A DNA stretch of 55,000 nucleotides from Symbiodinium natans (GCA_905221605.1 CAJNDS010000051.1:101922-156921), one strand, 5' to 3'; positions 19,201-28,880 are shown, counted from the first letter of the stretch. The notes: generated by a model not told the origin, from the sequence alone. A program made the numbers and translations.

Positions 19201-20445
19201 CCCCCTCTATACTACCCCCCCCCCCCCTAAATTCCCCCTTAAACAATCTTAAATTCGGCTTACTTGACCCTAGCTAACCTTAATTATGGGGGGGGACCTT
19301 GGGGGGGGTAGTATAGAGGGGGGTAGTAGGAAGATCCCATGAATAACCCTAAGGATCCATGTACCTGTTTAGTATACACTTGGGCCTTAAAGTTGTTCCT
19401 ATATAGTAGCTTCAGGGCCCCAGTATATACTTCATAGGTATTTTAGGTTTAAGGTTCCTCTCGGGCGTCCCTGGTGGGGGACTCGCCATCGCAGAGTGGC
19501 TTACCTGGGCGAACAGCCCAATCCAGGAGAGCGGTTGTGCTCTGTCCCCGGAGTAGGCCTTGGCCGGTTCCATCGCGCCCTGTGACGGCATGGGTCCCCC
19601 AATGCTGTCGACGCCGCCTTCTCCGTGGATTTTTTTGTTTTGAGTTTAGGATTTAGGATTTAGGGTTTAGGGTTTAGGGTTTAGGGTTTAGGGTTTAGGG
19701 TTTAGGGTTTAGGGTTTAGGGTGTAGGGTTTTGAGGGGCTGCGTGCTGGGGCGGTGGCCACACTCAAAGTCCTAACCGTAAGCCCCAAAATCCTAAACTC
19801 TAAACCCTAAATCCTAAACCCTAAACCCTGAACCCTCCCAAGCCCTCTCCGCCCTTCCGGCCCCTCCATGGCGCCCTCCCCAAGCCCCATCCAAAGCCCT
19901 CTCCGCCCTGGCACCCACCCCAAAGCCCTCTCTTTGCCCTTCCGGCCCCTCCATGGCGCCCACCCCAAGCCCCTCCAAAGCGGCCCCTCCATGGCGCCAC
20001 CCAAGCCCCTCCAAAGCTCTCCGCCCTTCCGGCCTCCATGACGCCCACCCCAAGCCCCTCCAAAGCCCTCTCCGCCCCTAAACCCTGAACCCTAAACCCG
20101 AAACCCTAAACGCTGTGTGAGCCTTCCCTCAGCCTTGACCCAGGGTTGAACTTGGGAGTTCCGGGACCTCGAGCAATAATCCTCGAGGAAAGCTTCATCA
20201 AACTTGGAACCTTAGGAGGGTTCGGGTTTTGGTGAAGGGTTTGGGGTTTAGGGCTCCCTTGAATTCTTAAACCCTAAACCCTCAAGCATCTCAACCCCAA
20301 ACCCGAAACCCTAACCCCCAAGCCCCATAAACCCTCAACCCTAAACTCACGCCCGCAGCGTGCCTCAAGCGCACGCGCCTGGAGGACGACCTCATAAGTC
20401 GCGGCTTCACGCCCATCGAGATGCCTCTCGACGAGGACGTTGGTC
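16281..20445 (+). CDS. Cluster of exon-like segments, unassigned
   Basis: Short + strand frames separated by telomeric arrays: 16281-16342 (EPRVLSQTLGKRGVVGKL), 16400-16431 (NLWETDATFI, donor GTAATT), 16640-16702 (IYTERGALLLADAATVRA), 18226-18305 (SGEAARRYSDREARKV), 18394-18536 (FSDLEKSWLCQIRIWQQ), 18640-18703 (IAGALDLPKAAHVERLQ), 19031-19093 (ILGALPDFRAGIGSFEALGK), 19460-19550 (GLAIAEWLTWANSPIQES) and 20360-20445 (KRTRLEDDLISRGFTP). Many start after AG and stop before GT or GGTTTAG. I recognise no product, and frames of this length can be open by chance. Confidence 0.3.
16450..16605 (-). repeat. CCCTAAAC-variant array
   Basis: About 18 units, mostly the 8-mer CCCCTAAA, mixed with 7-mers. 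A similar 8-mer G-strand array is at 20461-20835. Confidence 0.9.
16715..17125. other. No gene seen; G/T-rich spacer
   Basis: Diverged short repeats (AACCTTGGG, AAGCTTTGGGAG, GGGGTACC) with no clean inverted-repeat ends and no telomeric array. Possibly decayed TIR elements. Confidence 0.4.
17130..17255 (+). repeat. Telomere-variant array (TTAGGGC)n
   Basis: Blocks of CTTAGGG, then TTTAGGG, then CTTAGGG and CTTGGGG; again unit blocks rather than random decay. Confidence 0.93.
17556..17638. mobile_element. TIR element family A with internal duplication
   Basis: Starts TTGGGATGTTCCCCC and ends AAGGGGGAACAT. The hairpin half ACTAACAGTGGCTGTTAGTA plus TAAGGGGGAA is present twice in tandem (17576-17606 and 17606-17636). 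Confidence 0.7.
17704..17736. repeat. C-tract followed by A-tract
   Basis: About 11 C then about 20 A in a row. Confidence 0.9.
18078..18225 (-). repeat. Long telomeric array (CCCTAAA)n
   Basis: About 19 units with two CCCTACA variants, ending at an exon-like segment. Confidence 0.95.
18885..19027 (-). repeat. Telomeric array (CCCTAAA)n
   Basis: About 18 units, degenerate on the left and perfect on the right. Confidence 0.94.
19192..19330. mobile_element. TIR element family D copy
   Basis: The left arm TACTACCCCCCCTCTATACT is inverse to the right arm, which starts GGGGGGGTAGTATAG and ends AGGGGGGTAGTA. About 75 bp of AT-richer sequence lies between the arms. Better preserved than the copy at 12056. 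Confidence 0.8.
19355..19446. mobile_element. TIR element family C copy
   Basis: TCCATGTACCTGTTTAGTAT on the left; CAGTATATACTTCATAGGTA on the right. It directly follows the family D element. Confidence 0.65.
19640..19729 (+). repeat. Telomeric array (TTTAGGG)n
   Basis: About 12 units. Confidence 0.93.
19838..20078. repeat. C-rich minisatellite, about 50-bp units
   Basis: Four to five imperfect copies of a unit containing GCCCTTCCGGCCCCTCCATG, GCGCCCACCCC and AAGCCCCTCCAAAGC. Open on both strands, Pro/Ser-rich on + and Gly/Trp-rich on -. Probably non-coding. Confidence 0.85.
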
Positions 20446-20460
20446 GTAGAGAATCGAGGC

Positions 20461-20835
20461 TTAGGGTTTAGGGGTTTAGGGGTTTAGGGGTTTAGGGGTT
20501 TAGGGGTTTAGGGGTTTAGGGGTTTAGGGTTTTAGGGGTTTAGGGGTTTAGGGGTTAGGGGTTTAGGGTTTAGGGGTTTAGGGGTTAGGGGTTTAGGGGG
20601 TTTGGGGTTTAGGGTTTAGGGTGCTATGGTTTAGGGGTTTAGGGGTTTAGGGGTTTAGGGGTTTAGGGGTTTAGGGGTTTAGGGGTTTAGGGGTTTAGGG
20701 GTTTAGGGGTTTGGGGGTTTAGGGGTTTAGTGGTTTAGGGGTTTAGGGCTTTAGGGCTTTAGGGGTTTAGGGGTTTTGGGGTTTTGGGGTTTTAGGGGTT
20801 AGGGTTTAAATTAGGGTTTAGGGTTTCAGGGGAGC
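20461..20835 (+). repeat. 8-bp telomere-variant array (TTTAGGGG)n
   Basis: About 45 units over 375 bp, nearly all the 8-mer TTTAGGGG, with some 7-mer and TTTTGGGG units. It is the longest array in the window and the most uniform 8-mer one. Confidence 0.95.
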
Positions 20836-20879
20836 CCTAAACCCTAAACCCTAAACCTTGTAGGGTTTTGGGTTGAGGG

Positions 20880-21104
20880 AGTAAGGCCTTGCTGAGTTCC
20901 CCGCTCCTCCAGTGACAAGTAGTTAAGAGGCACCGCGGCGCTTAGCGGATCTCTGAAATATAGCACATTGCCTGGAGTTTCAGGGTACTTAAGAACCCAA
21001 GTGTAGCTGTACTTCTCGACTTCGGCGCCGAAGGCTACTGCCGGGCGGACGTGTCCCGTTGCCGTAAGTTCCTGGATGTAGGGGACCACCACCCCCTTAG
21101 TCAA
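20880..21104 (-). CDS. Antisense exon-like segment, unknown protein
   Basis: The minus-strand frame starting MTKGVVVPYIQELTATGHVR, with YSYTWVLKYPETPGNVLYF and then DPLSAAVPLNYLSLEERG, is about 74 codons before it runs into telomere-type repeat. Its composition is protein-like and the corresponding + frames are broken. No family recognised. It is one of few minus-strand candidates in a mainly + strand window. Confidence 0.5.
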
Positions 21105-21198
21105 ACCCTAAACCCTAAACCCTAAACCCTAAACCCTAAACCCTAAACCCTAAACCCTAAACCTTCTACCCTAAACCCTAAACCCCAAACCCTAAACC
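21104..21198 (-). repeat. Telomeric array (CCCTAAA)n
   Basis: About 13 units immediately upstream (on the minus strand) of the antisense ORF. Confidence 0.94.
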
Positions 21199-21204
21199 AG
21201 GGCC

Positions 21205-24200
21205 ACTCCAGGTCTCTCACGTGGAGATCTGCTGAGGTGGTGCTGGTGGTGAGTGGCCCAATGAGCCTCAACCTTAAACCCTCAACCCTGAACCCTAAAC
21301 CCTAAACCCTAAACCCTAAGCCCTAAACCCCAAACCCTAAATCCTAAACCCTAGGGTTTAGGGTTTAGGTATGTGACGCATTGCTTCCCAAAGCCGACCG
21401 AAGGCCTGACATGTATCTTGAATTCAGGTCCTTACGTAACTCGGATTCGGATTTAGGATTTAGGGTTTTGGGTTTGGGGTTTAGGGTTTAGGTTTAGGGT
21501 TTAAGATTTCGGGTTTTGGTTTAGGGTTTGGCGGTTGGGGTTTCGGAGTTTAGGGTGAGGTCCGGGACCCTGATACCTTGAGCCTAAATCCTATAGTACC
21601 CCAAAAGCCCACACTAAAATTCCTTAAGCCCTGAATCCTACACCTTAAACGGCCATCAGCTTGCTGGCTAACTTCCTCGTGAATGAGGATCGGTGCCTTC
21701 TACTTCCATCCCCTGTATGGTCACCCTCTCAATTAGCCCCCCCTTAGGGTTTAGGGTTTAGGGTTTAGGGTTTAGGGTTCAGGGTTCAGGGTTTAGGGTT
21801 TAGGGCAAGCCCCCCTTCGTGTTTAGAGGAATCAAAGAGGAGCCATCATTTTGAGCACTGGCCAACGCCCGCAGGACATGGTTGCTGCTGCCTCGCGGGT
21901 GTATGCCGAGGCGGGATGCTGGGGTTTAAGGTTTAGGGTTTAGGGTTTACGGTTTAGGGTTTAGGGTTTAGGCGCTAAGCCCGCAACCCTTGTCCCTAAA
22001 CCCTTGTGGTGCAGGGTGAACGGTTTTCTGGCCCGAGTACTCTTTAAGATGCCCTGTACACCAGTCATGTAGAGGTTAGGATTTAGGGTTTAGGGTTCAG
22101 GGTTTAGGGTTTAGGGTTTTGGGTTTTGGGTTTAGGGTTTGGGGGGAGGGGAGGGCTCAAAAGGGTTTTGGTTTGGGTCTACGTAGGTTTGTTCGCTTAT
22201 AGGGCTTGCAATAGGCCATGCTGCGGTTCGGGGCTAAGCCTGTTTTTGTGGTTCTCTCTTGTAAGAAGTAAGAAGTCTTAGTGTGCCCAACCGCAAAAGG
22301 GCACCCATATCACAGCATGCATGCTGGGCTACCCTGGTCCCTAAACCCCCATGCGGTGTTGGCCCTACAGTAGGTTTTGGACTACTTTCCGTTAATGTTT
22401 TTTTTGGTTCTGGGTGCCTCTTATAGCTTCTTAGTACCAAAAAGGTATTTCTTTTTTTCAGGGTCTACTCCAAAGTTGGGTACAGAAGGTTTCTGAGATG
22501 AGCTGCTTCAGTGACAGCATGTCTCACGCATTCCCGTTCGGACACCACTGCGCTTCAACTTTTTTGGTTGCTGCAACCCCGAAACTTCGTTATAATTGGG
22601 TCAGCCCTTACATTCTTTAAACTGAAACCCCGAGACTTTGTGTCATGTTTGGGTAAGACCCGGTAACCCCTTACATTCTTTAAGGGTACTTCAACTCAAA
22701 CCAGAAGATCAACTGTGTTCACACCTTTTTTTGTAAGAGCCCGGTAACTTTTCTCATGTCAGTGCTTTTTGGGCTTACGCTTTTAACATCTAGGCCCTAA
22801 ACTCCTAAACCCTAAGCCCTGAGCCCGAAACCCTAAACCCCAAGCGGAACCCTAAGCCCTGAAGGGCTTAGGGTTTCTCAGCGGCCTCGGGCCGGTCCCT
22901 TGCCCTTGGTTATAAGGATCCGAAGTATGGGCCCTTATTACATATGGTGTATATAAGGGCTTATATAACAAGGGACCCAAATTAAGGGCCCAATACTTCG
23001 CTAAGAGCCCTAAACCCGAAACCCTAAACTTTAAACCCTAAACCCTAAACCCCAAACTCTAAACCCTGAACCCTAACCCTAAACCCTAAACCCTAAACCC
23101 CAAACCCCAAACCCCAAACCCCAAAACCCTAGACCCTAAACTACAAAACCCTAGGTCATCTCTTGACAGGACGAAGGCGGTTTCGTCGCCGGTGGCTCGG
23201 CACAGGCCGCATACCCCAAAGCAGGTTTAGGGTTTGGGGTTTAGGGTTTAGGGTTTAGGGTTTAGGGCTTAGGGCTTAGGGTTTGAGGATTAGGGTTTAG
23301 GGGTTAGGGTTGAGGGTTATTGTAGGACCCCTCCCCCCTTAACCGTAGACCCCTAAACCCTGAACTAGTTTCGGGAAGCATCGAAATTCGAAAACACCAG
23401 ACTCCAGGAGAGTTGTTCCTCCCGCCTTGGTCTTTGGCACATGGTTTTGGGTAGCTTTGAATTCCCCCCCCCCCCCGGTGTGCAACATGTTGTGCCCTGA
23501 AGCGACGGGCAATCATCTAACAGTACCACAGGGAGGAGGGACTGAAATCCATTCCTCAACCTACCCCCTCATATCCTGAACCCTAAACCCTAATGCCTAA
23601 AGCCTAAACCCCAATCCCAAATCCCTAATCCCTAAACCCACCCCGCTGCACGAAGGGCTACCGGATCGTCATGTGGCAGCAGGAGGCGTCAAGCCACAGA
23701 TTTCGGCTACTGACCCGAAACCCAAATCCCTGAAACCCTAAACCCAAAATCTCTAAACCCTAAACCCTAAACCCCTAAACCCTAAACCCTAAACCCTAAA
23801 TCCCTGTACCTCATTCGAAAGGGTTTAGGGCTCCCTAGTTCTTTTGTTCAGCTCTGAAGCCGCCAACCTTAAAAGGTCCCTAAACCCTAAACCCTAAACC
23901 CTAAACCCTAAACCCTAAACCCTAAACCCTAAACCCTAAACCCTAAACCCTAAACCCTAAACCCTAAACCCTAAACCCTAAACCCTAAACCCTAAACCCT
24001 AAACCCTAAACCCTAGACCCTAGACCCTAGACCCTAGACCCTAGACCCTAACCCCCCTCTAATCTAAGACTCTGAGAGCTCCCTAGGGTACTTCGAACCC
24101 ATGTAGGGCTTAGGGTTTATAGGATTTAGGGTTTCGGTACAAGAGCACGTATAATCCACTGATATGCCCCTTACGTCGCCGAATGTAGTCAGTAGTTGTG

Positions 24201-25096
24201 TGAGAAGTACAGTTCCAATGGGGTCAATAAGTGCCTGCACCTCCAAGGTAAACCTGAATGACATGGGGACTCGGGCTGTCCCTCCTAAACCCTAAACCCT
24301 AAACCCTAAAACCCTAAAACTCTCTGAACCATAGGAGACGAAACACGATCCGAACTGGAGCCCTTTGGGGTTTGGGGCGTCGTGTTTAGGGCTTAGGCTT
24401 TACAGGGTATATACCTGTACCCTTTCCCCTGCTTTTGGTGCTTAGGTTCCCTCCTACGCAGCTTCAAGCCAATCAAAGGATGCCTTTTTCAGGGTTTAGG
24501 GTTTAGGGTTTAGGGTTTAGGGTTTAGGATTAGATTTGTTCCTGAGTGACTCTGGCATCTATGTCAGGGTTCAGTGTTTTCGGGAAAAGGAGCCCAGAGG
24601 AGCTGCAGTTTGTCACAATGCTGCGACATGTTGGATGTGGTGGGCCCGAGCTACAAAATGAACCTGATCTCTGCAGCCACACGCCCCAAGCCTCACTCTC
24701 AAGTAAGCCCTGTGTAGTCCCGCCGAATATCTCTACCCGTGCTATCCTTGACCCTAAACCCTCAACCCTCAACCCTCAACCCTTAACCCTAAACCCTAAA
24801 CCCTAAACCCCTAAATCCTAAACCCTACACCCTAACCCTACACCCTAAATCCTAAACCAAAGGCTGCTTGTCAAACTTTGGGCTCAAACAGCTGGATGTC
24901 TTTGCGCAGATGCCCTCTACGTACCCAGATTCTCCGATCCCCAGGACTGGTTTTAGGGTTCAGGGTTCAGTGTTCAGGGTTTAGGGTTTAGGGTTTAGGG
25001 TTTAGGGTTTCGGGAGGAAGAAAAAGCCCATGAAGGCGAGTTCTTCCCAGTGGTTTAAAGTGGGAACTCCATTCGAACATTCCCTCTCAACTTAAC
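21205..25096 (+). CDS. Cluster of exon-like segments, unassigned
   Basis: Short + strand frames: 21212-21250 (RSLTWRSAEVVLV, donor GTGAGT), 21369-21427 (CDALLPKADRRPDMYLEF, before CAG|GTCCTT), 21655-21735 (AISLLANFLVNEDRCLLL), 21879-21920 (DMVAAASRVYAEAGC), 22010-22069 (VNGFLARVLFKMPCTPVM then TAG), 22461-22487 (GLLQSWVQK, TTTCAG to GTTTCT), 24563-24750 (FGKRSPEELQFVTMLRHVG), 24860-24950 (LSNFGLKQLDVFAQMPS) and 25013-25096 (KKKPMKASSSQWFKVG, then TAA). Edges are often AG and GT. No product is recognised and the set may mix several genes and chance frames. Confidence 0.3.
22578..22684. repeat. Direct repeat in telomere-free stretch
   Basis: Two diverged copies of about 50 bp ending CCCTTACATTCTTTAA (near 22606 and 22669). 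The surrounding 22440-22790 is AT-richer and UTR-like. Confidence 0.6.
22921..23000. mobile_element. 80-bp inverted-repeat element
   Basis: The left arm CGAAGTATGGGCCCTTA and right arm TAAGGGCCCAATACTTCG are inverted with one base difference. The interior is TATATAAGGGCTTATATA, itself palindromic. No telomere units inside. Confidence 0.75.
23010..23150 (-). repeat. Telomeric array with CCCCAAA variants
   Basis: CCCTAAA units with a block of CCCCAAA. Confidence 0.92.
23170..23224 (+). CDS. Exon-like segment using a telomere unit as donor
   Basis: Between TTGACAG and GCAG|GTTTAG: DEGGFVAGGSAQAAYPKA. The GT is the first base pair of the TTTAGGG array at 23225-23318. A clean small exon with no family recognised. 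Confidence 0.45.
23879..24052 (-). repeat. Long telomeric array, CCCTAAA then CCCTAGA
   Basis: About 19 perfect CCCTAAA units followed by six CCCTAGA units in one block. Confidence 0.95.
24138..24264 (-). CDS. Antisense exon-like segment, unknown
   Basis: Minus-strand frame MSFRFTLEVQALIDPIGTVL then LTQLLTTFGDVRGISVDYTC before it meets telomere-type sequence. Protein-like, no family recognised. Confidence 0.4.
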
Positions 25097-25229
25097 ACGC
25101 GCGACAGCAACCCCAACCATTATGAAGTAGTAGGTTGTAGCTCGCTTAACCTTCCGGGTCTAGCAGTTAGATTTGGGGACCGAGCGGTTACGCTTCCTCC
25201 GCAAAAGCGTCTCAGATTTTCGGGGCGCC

Positions 25230-25304
25230 ATGGCGGTAAAAGCAAGCCCGGCGAAAGCAAAAGCGGCCAAAGCCAAAGCCACCCCGCATCTGGGACGCCC
25301 AGCG
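25230..25304 (+). CDS. Possible first exon, Ala/Lys-rich N terminus
   Basis: ATG in a GCCATGG context starts MAVKASPAKAKAAKAKAT, then PHLGRPA, a basic Ala/Lys-rich N terminus like those of histone H1-like or chromatin proteins (composition only). GT at 25305 begins an introner-like element ending AAG at 25483, followed by the next exon-like segment 25484-25533 (CAG|GTCTGC). The joint does not keep the most protein-like frame of both exons, so this start is tentative. Confidence 0.35.
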
Positions 25305-25483
25305 GTAGCCTTTTTGCCCTTGTCGTATCCTGCTTTTTGTTTACGGTTTGGGACTGCGGGTTTAGGGTTTGGGGTTTAGGGTTTAGGGTTTAGGGTTTAG
25401 GGTTGAGGGTTTAGGGTTTAGGGTTTAGGGTTTAGTACGCCAACACCAAAGCCTTGTTATGATCTGTTGGCTGGGCTACCAAG
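25305..25483 (+). mobile_element. Introner-like TIR element (family B) with telomeric array
   Basis: Begins GTAGCCTTTTTGCCCTTGTC and ends GGCTGGGCTACCAAG, so GGTAGCC / GGCTACC are inverted ends and the element reads GT...AG. TTTAGGG units occupy 25357-25435. The same right end, GGGCTACCAAG, is the acceptor in the elements at 4433 and 48988. Confidence 0.65.
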
Positions 25484-25572
25484 GAAAAATGCTGCTTCCC
25501 CGGCCGGCGTCGGCGACACAGACGGGGTTGGACAGGTCTGCAGCAAAGGGTTCGTGCTTTTACCAATTGCTG

Positions 25573-25700
25573 ACCCTTAAACCCTAAGCCCTAAGCCATA
25601 TCATAAACCCTACGCCCTAGACCCTAAACCCTACACCCTAAACCCTAAGCCCTAAGCCCTAAGCCCTAAGCCCTAAGCCCTAAACCCTAAACCCTACGTA
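25573..25700 (-). repeat. Telomeric array, CCCTAAA and CCCTAAG
   Basis: About 15 units, including a block of six CCCTAAG. Confidence 0.93.
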
Positions 25701-26062
25701 AACCCTAAACTCCGAACCCCCTCAACCCCTAAGCCCAATAGCCCATCACACAGAGTGGCTCTGGGTCGGCCTGGGAGCCACAGGCTCTGACCTGAAACGC
25801 CTAGAGACAGGGTTGAGGGAGTAAGGGTTTAGGGTTTAGGGTTCAGGGTTCCGGGTTAGGGGTTTAGGGTGTAGGGTTTGGGGTTTGGGGTTTGGGGTTG
25901 GGGGTTTTGGGGTTCAGGCTGGGCGGGGATGGGGGGCAGTGCGAGGGGGTGGAAGGTTCTAGGGAGGAAGGTCACCCTAAACCCTAAACCCTAAAGGTCT
26001 CAGCCCTCCCCATAAAACCCGCTCATGCCTCACTAGAAACCCGACACGCCCCATAAACCCTA

Positions 26063-26335
26063 ATGTTGACTTCGCATTAATAAATCCCCCCCCCCCCCTT
26101 CATTGATCAATCTCTCCGGCCAGGGCCTCCTCAATAATATCCGCCTAAATCCTGGTAGGTCTAGCTGTCCCGGTGCCACCACAGTGGGCTAAGTGAGCCT
26201 CTACTGCGAGCTTCTGGGGATCACTTTTAGAAGAATATTCCGGGCTGGATTTTATAATTGTGGCGGGCTACATTATTGTGTTCTGGCAGCTGGATTTTAT
26301 AATTGCGGCGGGAATTCCTAATGTGAAGTCAACAT
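26063..26335. mobile_element. Mariner-like MITE with TA target duplication
   Basis: 273 bp with ends ATGTTGACTTCGCATTA and TAATGTGAAGTCAACAT (one mismatch), flanked by TA on both sides (26061-26062 and 26336-26337), as for Tc1/mariner insertions. Inside, GCTGGATTTTATAATTG plus GGCGGG is directly duplicated near the right end. No coding capacity. The insertion lies against a CCCTAA unit. Confidence 0.85.
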
Positions 26336-26636
26336 TATAAGCCCTAGAAGCCCTATGTAACTTACAGCCCCTTGAAGCTCTACATAAAAGATAACCTCTG
26401 TAGACCCCCAAAATTCAACCCTGAACCCAAAACCCTAAACCCAACCCCCTTTTAAACCTCACGCCCTACAGTTAAACACTAAACCCTATAAACCCTGAAC
26501 CCCAAGCCCTGCCCTCAACCTACACCCGAAGTAAACCCTAAACCCTGAAAACTAAACCCTAGACCCTAAACCCTAAACCCTAAAACCCTAAACCCTAAAC
26601 CCTAAACCCGAAATACTAAACCCTAAACCCAAGTCA

Positions 26637-28370
26637 AGGCTATCTCGCGAACAGCCACGCCACGGGGCGCACCGAAAGCCCATGCAGACCCCCCCGAGCT
26701 GCCCCAGAGCCCGGCAAGGCTCACGGCGTCCTTTTCTGTCAGGGTTTAGGGTTATTTAGGGTTTAGGATTTAGGGTTTCGGGTTTGGGGGGTTTGGGGTT
26801 GAGGGTTGGGTTTAGATCCTTTCAACAGTTATAGTCCCTTCAAGATACACTTTTTATGTCCTGGTCAGGTTGGGGCTGGAGGGCTCGGGTTTGAGTGGTT
26901 TATACAGTTTTTAGGTTCCAGCGTGCACCGTTGATGGCTCGAAACCCTACACCCCAAACCCTAAACCCTAAACCCTAAACCCTAAACCCTAAACCCTAAA
27001 CCCTAAACCCTAAACCCTAAACCCTGGGTTTGGAGGCTTTACAGGCTGTCAGAGTGCAGTGTTGTGGGGTTCGGGTGAATGGTTTGGCAGTTAATGTCTA
27101 GAGCCCAAAGCCCTAAACCATAAACCCTTAGGTATCTAAGCCCTAAACCATAAACCCTTAGGTATCAGGGGTATAGACATCAGGGTTGTGAAAGTTTAGG
27201 TACAGACCCCACACCCTCCTCCGCAACCCCGCTTGCCGCGCAAAGTTCAGATTGCGCAGCGGGTTCAGGGCCCACATTGAGTTTTTTGGGGTTCACAGGG
27301 TTCAGTGTTCCAAGTTGTTGCGGGGGGGAGGGCGGGGGGGGGGGGGGGTCAGGGTTTAGGGTTTAGGGTTTGGGGTTTGGGGTTTGGGGTTTGGGGTTTG
27401 GGGTCTAGGGTTTGGGGAGGGGGAGGGTACTTTGCAGATTGTTGCATTCGGCTTTTTTGGTTTTTTGGGTGGTTGAGGCTCAGGGCCGGGGGATCCTGGG
27501 CTTGACTTTAAAGTGAGGCACCCCCCCTCCCGCCCCGAAAAAAAACATCAGAAGAAATTGTGTGTATATCTATATACATATGTACAAATTCTGTGTCTAC
27601 ACATATTTAAACCCTAAATCCTAAATCCAAAACCGCAACGCGGCGCACTGGACAGATGTGCATTCGCCAAAGCTTGAGAATGCCAGAATCCTTAGGAGAT
27701 TGAAGGCTTTAAAGGGCGCAGTCGCACATCAACGGGCCCCTAAACCCTAAGCCCGAAACCCTGAACCCTAAACCCTAAACCCTAAACCCTAAACCCTCAA
27801 CCCTAAACCCTAAACCCTAAACCCTAAACCCTAAACCCTAAACCCTAAACCCTAAACTCAAACCCTGAGCCCGAAACTCGAAACCAAACTTCCCAAGCCC
27901 GAAGCCTGAAATTCCATTTTCACCCCTGGAGATGCGCATGTCGGGTTCCTTTTAGGGTTTAGGGTTTAGGGTTTAGGGTTTAGGGTTTAGGGTTTAGGGT
28001 TTAGGGTTTAGGGTTTAGGGTTTAGGGTTTAGGGTTTAGGGTTTAGGGTTTAGGGCTTGGGGTTTAGGGCTTAGGGCTTAGGGTTCAGGGCTTCTATGGT
28101 GTTGGGTTTTGGGGCTTTGGGCTTCTAGCGTTTAGGGCTTCGCAGTTGCTCGGGTGTAGGGTTGGCCGCAAGTAGCCAACAACCATGCCACATCGGGGCC
28201 GCTGTACGGAAACCCTAAACTCGAACCCCTAAACCACGTATCCGTCCCCTCATTACTTCAACGACAGCAGGCGACCTCTAACAGGTTGCGCTTGCCAGTC
28301 CAATCCTCCTCGCCCGACAGCCGCATCCTGCAAACGACTCAGACATGGACCTGATGCCCGAGCAGTGGGT
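26637..28370 (+). CDS. Cluster of exon-like segments, unassigned
   Basis: 26637-26742 reads VKAISRTATPRGAPKAHAD and on to PARLTASFSV. 27629-27740 reads NRNAAHWTDVHSPKLENAR then LRRLKALKGAVAHQRAP. 28133-28208 reads CSGVGLAASSQQPCHIGAAV. 28321-28368 reads PHPANDSDMDLMPEQW after CGACAG. Each is flanked by telomeric arrays. The 27629 segment is the most protein-like. No family recognised. Confidence 0.33.
27735..27870 (-). repeat. Telomeric array (CCCTAAA)n
   Basis: About 17 units following the open segment 27629-27740. Confidence 0.95.
27952..28110 (+). repeat. Long telomeric array (TTTAGGG)n
   Basis: About 15 perfect units then CTTAGGG variants. Together with 27735-27870 it faces outward from a 75-bp unique segment: CCCTAAA on its left and TTTAGGG on its right. 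Confidence 0.95.
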
Positions 28371-28488
28371 TTAGGGTTTGGGGGTAAGGGTTTAGGCCCC
28401 TAAAGGGCCCAGAGTGGGCCCTTATTCCCTTTCTTAGGGGGTTTAGGTTCCCTTATTATACAGTCCTTTAGGCAAAAAGGCACCCGTC

Positions 28489-28880
28489 TTGATCCGGAAA
28501 TCCCCATATAGGAACTATGAGTATCTCTGCAGTGCATATGCAAGCATAAAGCTGATGCAAGCTAAGCTTGATGCACCTGCACGGCTTAAACCTTTGGATA
28601 GAGCACGCGTGTTTACTTGCGGGAGCCGTTCAGCGTCCGCATTCGCAGCTCAGTTGACTGCACCTCGAAGCCCTGAATGTATAGTAATAACAATCATAAT
28701 AGTACTTCTAGTAATAGTAGTAATGGTAAGAATAATGGTAATAATAGTAGTAATCGTAATAATAATGATAAGAATAGTCGTAACAGCAGGCTCTCCTTTG
28801 CCAACTTCACAGATAGTCCCGTCTCGCTCACTGGAGATGCTGTAGGGACTGAGGTCAACTCGCTAGTATTTGCTTAAGGC
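28489..28880 (+). CDS. Exon-like segments with Asn/Ser-rich tract
   Basis: 28489-28670 is open as YRNYEYLCSAYASIKLMQAK and on to SASAFAAQLTAPRSP. 28677-28877 in another frame is MYSNNNHNSTSSNSSNGKNN continuing Asn/Ser-rich, then FANFTDSPVSLTGDAVGTE and TAA. Asn-rich tracts from AAT/AGT trinucleotides are common in alveolate proteins. A frame change or small intron near 28670-28680 separates them. Function unknown. Confidence 0.4.
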
